A stretch of DNA of 41,144 nt from Silicimonas sp. (GTDB lineage: Bacteria > Pseudomonadota > Alphaproteobacteria > Rhodobacterales > Rhodobacteraceae). A program made the translations under genes and the position numbers. Positions within the stretch are counted from its first letter, which is position 1. Every line of letters starts with the position of its first letter. Of the stretch, positions 35,462-41,144 are shown piece by piece. Below the pieces are notes generated by a model. It was not told the DNA's origin. It saw only the letters and a list, made by a program, of their open reading frames with translations, and did no database searches. Location of the stretch: the NCBI GenBank assembly GCA_022824525.1, contig JAJDZT010000137.1, positions 1-41,144 on the forward strand. Direction: 5' to 3'.

Positions 35462-35611
35462 ATACGCGCGGCGACTGCGCTTCGCCACGTCAGCTGCCAC
35501 AATCGATCGTAGTTCCGCCACAGAAATGCGCGGATTTGCCAGCACACTCTTGGTTAACGTCGGACTAACCTTAACCGGCGTCGTAACGATCATTCCTGTG
35601 TGGAGCCAGAT
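35462..35611. promoter_or_regulatory. Promoter region of the repeat-protein gene
   Basis: About 150 bp with no gene. GGTTA (35552-35556) and TAACC (35566-35570) form an inverted repeat, followed by TTAACC at 35571. The cluster lies about 35-60 bp before the start codon and could be an operator. No confident -35/-10 pair is seen. The SD is TGGAG at about 35599. Confidence 0.3.
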
Positions 35612-36106
35612 ATGAAGAAGACCGCAACTGCAATTCTTGCAGCCGTTTGCACCCTTTCAGCCAACCAAGTTCTCGCCGATGCCGGAGGCGCCGATTACAA
35701 GGCGACGCTCTATGATGCCGATTACGAGATCATTCTGGCTGAGCACGATTATCTGGTCGGCGTCGCCGTCTATGGCTCCAACGACGCTGACTTCGGAGCG
35801 TTCCTTTCCAAGTCGGCTGTCTTCAATCCGCTGAGCATCACGGACGACGCGGGCTACGAGGCTGTTTTGGCCGACCGCGGCTTTCACATCGGCGCTGCTA
35901 CGTTCGGATCATATGACGCCGACTATGACGCAACGCTGACGCCGGCGAGCTTTTTCAGCACGGCCGCTCTCGGGCAGTTCGATGCGGGATATGAAGCGGT
36001 TCTCGAAGACCGTGGAATTGCGACAGGTATCGCCGTCTTCGGAAACTACGACGCCGACTACGAACCCGTTCTGGCGCCCAAAAGCGACTGCGACAACTGC
36101 TTCTAG
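35612..36106 (+). CDS. Small secreted repeat protein of unknown family
   Basis: 164 residues from the ATG at 35612. A signal peptide is present (MKKTATAILAAVCTLSANQV, cleavage near LA-DA). I recognise no family. The mature protein is built from a regular motif D-A-[DG]-[YF]-x-x-x-L at residues 35, 58, 79, 102, 124 and 147 (spacings 23, 21, 23, 22, 23), with a weaker copy at 27. Alternate units are more alike, giving a unit of about 45 residues (compare GYEAVLADRGFHIGAATFGS with GYEAVLEDRGIATGIAVFGN). It is acidic and ends in CDNC. A beta-solenoid or metal-binding repeat is conceivable. It is a single gene with its own terminator, so no partner is suggested. Confidence 0.8.
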   Translation: MKKTATAILAAVCTLSANQVLADAGGADYKATLYDADYEIILAEHDYLVGVAVYGSNDADFGAFLSKSAVFNPLSITDDAGYEAVLADRGFHIGAATFGSYDADYDATLTPASFFSTAALGQFDAGYEAVLEDRGIATGIAVFGNYDADYEPVLAPKSDCDNCF

Positions 36107-36130
36107 GTCCAGTTCACTCGTAAAAACAAC

Positions 36131-36158
36131 AAGGCCCCCGCCAATGGCGAGGGCCTTT
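36131..36158. terminator. Bidirectional terminator between the repeat-protein gene and degP
   Basis: AAGGCCCCCGCC, short AAT loop, GGCGAGGGCCTTT: GGCCC/GGGCC and CGCC/GGCG pair around one C-A mismatch. TTT follows on the plus strand, and on the minus strand the stem runs into CCTTGTTGTTTTTA. It serves both convergent genes. Confidence 0.75.
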
Positions 36159-36175
36159 CGTCATTTCGTGCGGTG

Positions 36176-37648
36176 TCAGCTGTTGTCCAGGCCCAACGCG
36201 ACAAACCGCGGATCACCATCACGCCGCACCAGAAGCAAGATTGACTTGCGACCCGCTTCCTTGGCTTCGTCGATGCGTTCTTCCAGCTCAGTGACACTGA
36301 CCACCTTTTCCTGCCCCGCTTCCGTGATCAGGTCTCCCGCGCGAAGCCCTTCTTCATAGGCTTCACTGTCTTCAGCTACATCGGCAACCACAAGACCTTC
36401 GGCGCTGTCGGGCAGCCCGAGTTGCTCGCGCAACTCATCTGTCATGTTGCTGACCGTCAGGCCCATGAACTCACGAGTAATCGGGTCGTCACGGTTGATG
36501 GATGCCGGAACTGCACGTTCCTCGTCCTCACGGCGGCCCAGCGTGACGCGCAATGTCTCGGTCGCTCCTTCACGGAAGACGAGTACGCGCACTTCTTTGC
36601 CGATTTCAGTGTTTCCAACCTGGCGCACCAGACCACGCGTGTCATCCACGTCGACGCCATCGAAGGACAAGATAACGTCCCCGGCTTCCATACCGGCATC
36701 AAGTGCAGGGCCTTCTGGAACATCCGTCACCAGAGCACCACGTGCTTCTTCCAGCCCAAGGCCCTCAGCCAGATCTTCGGTCACGTCCTGGATTCGCACG
36801 CCAAGCCAACCACGGCGGGTTTCGCCAAAGTCGCGCAACTGCTGGATGACGTTTTCGGCGACACGGCTCGACATGGCGAAACCGATCCCGATGGAACCGC
36901 CGTTGGGTGATAGAATAGCGGTGTTCACACCAATCACGTCGCCGTTCATGTTGAAGAGCGGGCCGCCCGAGTTGCCCCGGTTGATTGCGGCGTCTGTCTG
37001 AATGTAGTCGTCATAGCTGCCGGACAAGGCACGTCCGCGCGCTGAAACGATCCCGGCGGAAACGGAAAAGCCTTGTCCCAGCGGGTTGCCCATGGCCATG
37101 ACCCAATCGCCAACGCGGGCTTCTTCACTGTCACCCCAGTTCACGAATTTCAGCGGTTCGTCCGACTCGACTTTCAAGAGAGCAAGGTCCGTATTTCGAT
37201 CAGTACCGATGATCTCGGCTTCCAGTTCGAAGCCCTCAAAGAACTCGATCAGGATCTCGTCTGCGCCTTCGATGACGTGATTGTTCGTCACAATGAACCC
37301 ATCTTCGGAAATCACGAAGCCCGACCCGAGGGCCTGGCTGCGACGAGGACGCTGACCATTGGGTCCGTTCCGATCCATGAAATCACGGAAAAAGTCTTCA
37401 AAAGGCGAACCCTCCGGCACCACGGGAGCAGGCTGTGCATTCGTGGCGACCGTCGTTGACGTCGTGATGTTCACGACTGACGGGCTAACCTTTTCCGCCA
37501 GATCAGCGAACGTATCGGGCCGCGATTGTGCTGCGGCTACAAGCGTTTGCGCCAGCAAGAACGCGACGCCAAGAATAAGTGGCCAGACATAGGTCATTGG
37601 GTTGGTCCGGCGAAGTGCAAGCGACGTTTCTTTCACACTCTCCTCCAT
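36176..37648 (-). CDS. DegP/HtrA-type periplasmic serine protease
   Basis: About 490 residues. I take the ATG at 37648; a GTG at 37636 has the better spaced GGAGGAG, and an ATG at 37597 would also leave the signal anchor (MTYVWPLILGVAFLLAQTLV, cleavage near AAA-QS). The trypsin-like domain has His in FIVTNNHVIEGADE, Asp in DRNTDLALLKVE and Ser in INRGNSGGPLFNMNG. Two PDZ domains follow (RRGWLGVRIQDVTEDLAEGL and the region from EFMGLTVSNMTDELREQLGL). It degrades or refolds damaged envelope proteins. It stands alone. Confidence 0.92.
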   Translation of the reverse strand: MEESVKETSLALRRTNPMTYVWPLILGVAFLLAQTLVAAAQSRPDTFADLAEKVSPSVVNITTSTTVATNAQPAPVVPEGSPFEDFFRDFMDRNGPNGQRPRRSQALGSGFVISEDGFIVTNNHVIEGADEILIEFFEGFELEAEIIGTDRNTDLALLKVESDEPLKFVNWGDSEEARVGDWVMAMGNPLGQGFSVSAGIVSARGRALSGSYDDYIQTDAAINRGNSGGPLFNMNGDVIGVNTAILSPNGGSIGIGFAMSSRVAENVIQQLRDFGETRRGWLGVRIQDVTEDLAEGLGLEEARGALVTDVPEGPALDAGMEAGDVILSFDGVDVDDTRGLVRQVGNTEIGKEVRVLVFREGATETLRVTLGRREDEERAVPASINRDDPITREFMGLTVSNMTDELREQLGLPDSAEGLVVADVAEDSEAYEEGLRAGDLITEAGQEKVVSVTELEERIDEAKEAGRKSILLLVRRDGDPRFVALGLDNS

Positions 37649-37789
37649 TTGTCCTGGGTGTTGCGCCAATTTTAGCGCATCCATGTGATGCAACAGTATT
37701 CTAGATAAGCGCACGAATGCACAAGCCAAGCCCCGCTCGCGCACAATCACCAAGCAGTGAACTTCCCGGAGGTAAGCGGCAATTGCCCA

Positions 37790-38269
37790 TTATGTTCCGC
37801 TCGCAATATCAAACTCAACCTCGTGCTCGTCCCCCGCGGAATGATCATCGGCCTGTATGGTATATTTGATGTTAATCTTCTCAAACGACAATTCGACACT
37901 GTCTTCAATGCCGTTTTGCTCAGGTGAACCGTTCACGTCGTAAGACGATACGATTACATTCGTGAGTGTAATCTGAAGAAAATCCAGCGCAGCCTCGCCC
38001 GAATCCTTCCGAAAACTGATGACGACTTCGTCGAACGACTTTCCCTGTAGCGCGGCGAGAGCGAGGTACGGCGACGACGCGTCGTAGGATTTCCCAAGCA
38101 CGACAGGCCCCGCCTCGGATCGTCCGCGACGCCGACCGGTGGCAGGCGTGGACGTACTGTCGCGGGACACGCCCCAGCTTATCGCGTGCAGGTCGATCTC
38201 GCCTTCATGGTCGGCACGACGGGACTCACCCGGAATGTCCGGTATCTTCAGAAATCCAGTTAGCGGCAT
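37790..38269 (-). CDS. Orphan Hcp-family protein (type VI secretion tube protein)
   Basis: 159 residues, no signal peptide. The start MPLTGFLKIPDIPGESRRAD and the segment GEIDLHAISWGVSR are characteristic of Hcp. FDEVVISFRKDSGEAALDFL, ITLTNVIVSSYDVNG and SVELSFEKINIKYTIQ fit the beta-barrel monomer that forms the hexameric tube ring. An insert with RRRGRSEAG lies in the loop after the first strands. No other type VI gene (tssB/C, VgrG, ClpV) is in the window, so it is an orphan here. The neighbours are a protease and a GNAT gene. Tube component or secreted effector carrier are both possible. Confidence 0.85.
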   Translation of the reverse strand: MPLTGFLKIPDIPGESRRADHEGEIDLHAISWGVSRDSTSTPATGRRRGRSEAGPVVLGKSYDASSPYLALAALQGKSFDEVVISFRKDSGEAALDFLQITLTNVIVSSYDVNGSPEQNGIEDSVELSFEKINIKYTIQADDHSAGDEHEVEFDIASGT

Positions 38270-38375
38270 AAGAAAGGTCTCCCCTTGTCAGTGGCCGCCC
38301 CAGGATAGGGGATCGCGACACAGATTGGACGCAGACATTCGCCGCATTCACGGATCATAAACGCAAGTTCGTTGC

Positions 38376-39203
38376 CTACCCCAATTCCAAGGTCGGAACA
38401 GCGAACAGCGCCCCTTCAACACGCGGAGCTGTTCCGCGATACATGCGAGCCGTTTGAAACCCCGGCTGCAGCGCAAAACGTTCGCAGACCTCTCTCAACG
38501 ACATCGCACTTTCGGGGACATCGATCACGAGGTCTTCGTCAAAGATTGAGGCGGCAGCCTTCATCAAGCGCTCTGCCGCAGGTACATCTTTCGCAAGCAA
38601 TGGCCCGATCTTGGCGCCATGCCTGCACTGTCGAACCGTGCAGAAGCCCGATAGGTCGCCATCTGTCTCGTCGATGAGTGTCTTCCGGCAAGCGGTGTCC
38701 GCCAACCACGCTTTTAGATAGCGTGGCTTCTCTATGCCCGACACGCGCGCTTCCCACGCGATCAGACCCTCAAGGTCTTCTCTCTTCGCAGGTCGGACTG
38801 AATTTGCAGCTTCAGGGACAAGACGCCCCGCATACCGTGTTGTGCTTCTGGCGAGAACAAAACCGCAGGACGCATAGTTTTCCTGTTGTTCCGGAACTCC
38901 GTCCAAACCGATGGTGCGATCACCCGCATGTGCGATGGCATGGTTCCACAATCCATAGCCAACGCCTTGCCCGCGAACCTCGGGCAGCGCGATATAGAGA
39001 CCGAGAAATGCGAAATGATCGTTGTGGTTTACGACAGATATCGCCGCCACAAGCGTGTCGTCCTTCAAGGCAACGAAAAAGCCATTGGGGTCGGCGGAAT
39101 GAAATGCAGCCGCATCATCCAATCCTGGATTCCATCCTTCCGCCGCTGCCCAATCCAACACAACGGACAACTCTGCCTCAGTTGCGTTGCGAAAGATGGT
39201 CAT
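38376..39203 (-). CDS. GNAT-family N-acetyltransferase
   Basis: 275 residues in two GNAT-like halves. The first half has the acetyl-CoA-binding strand-helix (LGLYIALPEVRGQGVGYGLW). The C-terminal half from about residue 135 (VRPAKREDLEGLIAWEARVS through LREVCERFALQPGFQTARMY) resembles the second acetyltransferase domain seen in tandem GNAT proteins, which often lacks activity. The substrate is unknown. It overlaps the upstream GntR gene by 4 bp, so both should be controlled together. Confidence 0.85.
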   Translation of the reverse strand: MTIFRNATEAELSVVLDWAAAEGWNPGLDDAAAFHSADPNGFFVALKDDTLVAAISVVNHNDHFAFLGLYIALPEVRGQGVGYGLWNHAIAHAGDRTIGLDGVPEQQENYASCGFVLARSTTRYAGRLVPEAANSVRPAKREDLEGLIAWEARVSGIEKPRYLKAWLADTACRKTLIDETDGDLSGFCTVRQCRHGAKIGPLLAKDVPAAERLMKAAASIFDEDLVIDVPESAMSLREVCERFALQPGFQTARMYRGTAPRVEGALFAVPTLELG

Positions 39204-39901
39204 CCGAGCAGCGCTTCCCTTAAGGACGCGACACTTCCTTGGGTTTCTCGAAGATTGAGTTGTGAAAGCAAATCTACAAGATGCCCCTTCATCAGATCTT
39301 CGGCGGCGTCCGGGTCATTGCGTCTAAGGGCATCCAGCAACGCATGATGCGCATGGCTTTCGCAAAGTGCGTTTCTCCGTTGCCAGTACAATGCAATGAC
39401 AAGCGATGATCGCGAGACCAATTGCTGGATAAACGCCTCGATCGTCCTTTGATCAGCGATCCGGGCAATCTCTATGTGGAAACTCCCGGACAGCTTTAGC
39501 GCCAAACCCGCCTTGCCCTCGGCAAGCGCACGGTGCTCTTCCGTGATATGCGCTTCCAGAATTTGCACGTCTTCAGGCGTTGCCCGCTCGGCCGCCGCGC
39601 GCGCTGTCTGAGGTTCAAGAAGCGCTCGTGCCTCGAAAACCTCCCGTGCTTCTTTGACCGATGGTTTCGCGACAAAGGCGCCGCGGTTCCGTTCGATCGT
39701 TACGAGGCCCTCATGCGCCATCGCCCGCAATGCCTGGCGAACGATTGTCCGGCTCACTCCAAACACGTCGCCGACCTCATCCTCGCTCAGCTTCATACCC
39801 GGCAGAACGCGATGCTCGTGCACCGCTTCTGTCAGACGCAAGACGATATCCTCCGCTTTATGCGAAGGTCCGGTGTCAGTGTCTTTCACGAGAGAATCCA
39901 T
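39200..39901 (-). CDS. GntR-family transcriptional regulator (FadR/FCD subfamily)
   Basis: 233 residues from the ATG at 39901; the longer frame upstream is not GntR-like. The winged HTH occupies residues 10-75 (LSEDEVGDVFGVSRTIVRQA and LVTIERNRGAFVAKPS). The FCD ligand domain follows, with metal-type His/Asp positions in FHIEIARIADQ and ESHAHHALLDALRRND. It is divergent from an ABC importer ATPase with 212 bp between the starts, which contain a GTATAC operator-like site. It probably controls that transporter and its own gene together with the GNAT enzyme. Confidence 0.9.
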   Translation of the reverse strand: MDSLVKDTDTGPSHKAEDIVLRLTEAVHEHRVLPGMKLSEDEVGDVFGVSRTIVRQALRAMAHEGLVTIERNRGAFVAKPSVKEAREVFEARALLEPQTARAAAERATPEDVQILEAHITEEHRALAEGKAGLALKLSGSFHIEIARIADQRTIEAFIQQLVSRSSLVIALYWQRRNALCESHAHHALLDALRRNDPDAAEDLMKGHLVDLLSQLNLRETQGSVASLREALLG

Positions 39902-39960
39902 CCATGTCGGAATGGCACGCCTCACCTGCTCAAGCAATATTGAAGGCAATGATCGCAAAA

Positions 39961-39972
39961 ATCGTATACAAT
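39961..39972. promoter_or_regulatory. Probable GntR operator
   Basis: ATCGTATACAAT is nearly symmetric around GTATAC (39964-39969), like many FCD-type GntR sites. On the minus strand it overlaps a possible -10 (TGTATA) 17 bp from TTGTTC, so bound regulator would block gntR transcription. A second inverted repeat, GTTGC-GA-GCAAC, lies at 40014-40025. Confidence 0.5.
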
Positions 39973-40113
39973 AATTGCCGGAAATTTGAACAACACATTC
40001 GTCAACTGCATGTGTTGCGAGCAACTCGGGCTGCTCCAGCGCCCTTCGACAAGAAAGACCTTCAGTTGTGACCGTCTGCGCCCCCAAGCTGATTTGACCT
40101 TGGGTGGAACTTG

Positions 40114-41121
40114 ATGCGCAGCGATCTTGACCTCGAATTCGTTAGCCTCACAAAGCGCTACGGCGAGACGATTGCCGTGGACGCGATAAACTATCACTTC
40201 AACGCCGGGACATACGCTTGTCTTCTTGGTCCTTCAGGCTGCGGGAAATCGTCCACGCTTCGCATGGTGGCTGGTCACGAGTCGGTTTCCGACGGATCGG
40301 TCCTTCTAGGTGGCAGGGACATTTCGCACCTCCAGCCAGCCAAGCGCGGAACCGCCATGATGTTCCAGAGTTACGCGCTGTTCCCGCACTTGTCGGTACT
40401 CGACAATGTAGCGTTCAGCCTGCGCATGCGCGGTGTCGAGACTGACGCCCGCCAGAAACGCGCCCGTGAAATGCTGGAACTTGTGGACATGTCGGAATTC
40501 GCGGAACGCATTCCGGCACAGCTTTCCGGTGGCCAGCAGCAACGCGTCGCATTGGCCCGCGCTCTCATCACTGAACCACAGGTACTTTTGCTAGACGAGC
40601 CACTTTCGGCGTTGGACCCCTTTCTGCGGGTGCGTATGCGTGCAGAACTGAAGCGGCTCCAGCGGGAGCTTGGCATCACGTTCATTCATGTCACCCACGG
40701 GCAGGATGAAGCGCTCGCCCTCGCCGACGAAATTGTTGTCATGAACGCTGCCAAGATCGAGCAAGCGGGCAAAACGCGCGAGGTCTTCGACGCGCCCAAG
40801 ACAGCGTTCGTTGCGCGATTTCTAGGTTCGCACAACGTGATCTCCCTGGCCGAAGGAAAGATTGCCATCCGTTCTGATGCGCTGAGTGTCGGCGCTCCGG
40901 AGAGTGCAAGGCTGCAAGGCAAGATCACCAATATCGAATATCAGGGCACCCATGTCGCACTAACCGCCACAGTTGCTGGCGACCAGGAAGTGACGGCCCT
41001 TCTCTCAGAGCCTGACCTAGAATGTGGATGGTCTCATCTGATATGGTATTTCCCTACTGAATTTAACCACAGACAGGGAAGACCACATGGCTTGGAACGA
41101 GACCACCCGCGCGAAGTATAA
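40114..41121 (+). CDS. ABC importer ATPase (PotA/FbpC type), 3' end replaced by an insertion sequence
   Basis: Frame from the ATG at 40114 (a TTG lies one codon earlier), 335 codons. Walker A GPSGCGKSST, Q-loop MMFQSYALFPHLSV, signature LSGGQQQRVALARAL, Walker B VLLLDEPLSALD and switch His in FIHVTHGQDEAL are intact. The TOBE domain begins at about residue 240. After EVTALLSEPDL (about 41016) the frame turns into non-family sequence (ECGWSHLIWYFP onward) and stops at 41121, overlapping a transposase start. The ATPase therefore probably lost the last tens of residues to an insertion at the CTAG at 41017-41020. Substrate: polyamine, iron or another small molecule; unknown. The rest of the operon would lie beyond the insertion. 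Confidence 0.8.
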   Translation: MRSDLDLEFVSLTKRYGETIAVDAINYHFNAGTYACLLGPSGCGKSSTLRMVAGHESVSDGSVLLGGRDISHLQPAKRGTAMMFQSYALFPHLSVLDNVAFSLRMRGVETDARQKRAREMLELVDMSEFAERIPAQLSGGQQQRVALARALITEPQVLLLDEPLSALDPFLRVRMRAELKRLQRELGITFIHVTHGQDEALALADEIVVMNAAKIEQAGKTREVFDAPKTAFVARFLGSHNVISLAEGKIAIRSDALSVGAPESARLQGKITNIEYQGTHVALTATVAGDQEVTALLSEPDLECGWSHLIWYFPTEFNHRQGRPHGLERDHPREV

Positions 41122-41144
41122 GCGTAGTTCGGACCGATATGAAA
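41017..41144 (+). mobile_element. Left end of an IS5-type insertion sequence, running off the window
   Basis: Sequence unlike the ABC gene begins at or just after the CTAG (41017-41020), a target favoured by parts of the IS5 family. It leads through a short leader to a transposase start at 41087. The right end lies outside the window, so the target duplication and inverted repeats cannot be checked. Confidence 0.65.
41087..41144 (+). CDS. Transposase, IS5-type (partial, cut by the window end)
   Basis: The ATG at 41087 has a good AGGGAAG site. The 19 visible residues (MAWNETTRAKYKRSSDRYE) match the start of IS5-family transposases, which begin M-A-W-x-x-x-T-R-x-x-Y. The frame runs off the window end. 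It overlaps the last codons of the truncated ATPase frame. Confidence 0.7.
   Translation, partial: MAWNETTRAKYKRSSDRYE

Noticed and set aside
35551-35576. CtrA binding site (TTAA-N7-TTAA) before the repeat-protein gene
   Set aside because: The two TTAA blocks are 13 bp apart, not 7, so only isolated half-sites are present.

Overview
The window looks like chromosomal DNA from a marine alphaproteobacterium of the Roseobacter/Rhodobacteraceae type. The evidence is gene content: sulfoacetaldehyde acetyltransferase (xsc), phosphatidylcholine synthase (pcs), a DUF1127 protein, a GSCFA-domain protein, PhoX, a SitABCD metal importer, a 41-residue zinc-free L36 and a TamA/TamB pair. The DNA is GC-rich and densely coded, with many 4-bp ATGA/GTGA gene overlaps. 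The taxonomic call is an inference, because there is no rRNA in the window.

Layout. 1-0.5 kb: an Lrp/AsnC gene that appears broken. 0.55-4.4 kb (-): sitABCD Mn/Fe ABC importer, with two tandem Fur/Mur-like 7-1-7 boxes in front of sitA. 4.6-10.5 kb (+): tamA-tamB outer-membrane assembly module; tamB carries an internal duplication. 10.7-11.6 kb (+): a leader ORF, then rsfS and rlmH (ribosome functions). 11.6-13.2 kb: a degenerate receiver protein, an intact Lrp regulator and a DUF1127 protein. 13.2-16.4 kb (-): glpK-pgm (glycerol and hexose phosphate metabolism). 16.5-18.8 kb (+): an exported MBL-like protein and a GlcD-family FAD oxidoreductase. 18.8-20.3 kb (-): a ring-cleaving dioxygenase and an esterase, resembling the quinone-detoxifying mhqO/mhqD pair. 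20.4-23.8 kb: divergent GSCFA protein and Tat-exported PhoX phosphatase. 23.8-26.4 kb: DUF2189 membrane protein, a glutathionyl-hydroquinone reductase and a small hypothetical protein.

26.6-31.6 kb holds a compact sulfonate-carbon module: xsc and ackA (+), pta (-), citrate synthase (+). Xsc turns sulfoacetaldehyde into sulfite and acetyl phosphate. AckA can draw ATP from acetyl phosphate, Pta turns it into acetyl-CoA, and citrate synthase passes that to the TCA cycle. No taurine uptake or deamination gene is in the window.

31.7-34.3 kb (-): rpmJ, a DUF484 gene, xerC and pcs, with tRNA-Val(GAC) just beyond. 34.6-36.1 kb (+): an N-formylglutamate amidohydrolase and a small secreted protein built of regular 22-23-residue repeats, which I do not recognise. 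36.2-39.9 kb (-): a DegP/HtrA protease, an orphan Hcp (type VI secretion tube protein), and a GntR-GNAT pair. 40.1 kb to the end (+): an ABC importer ATPase whose 3' end is replaced by the left end of an IS5-type insertion sequence that runs off the window.

Most of the window is ordinary core genome. The least explained parts are the repeat protein at 35.6 kb, the orphan Hcp, the degenerate receiver, the altered MBL-like protein, the phased ACCGAC repeats before the hydroquinone reductase, and the xsc-ackA/pta/citrate synthase arrangement.
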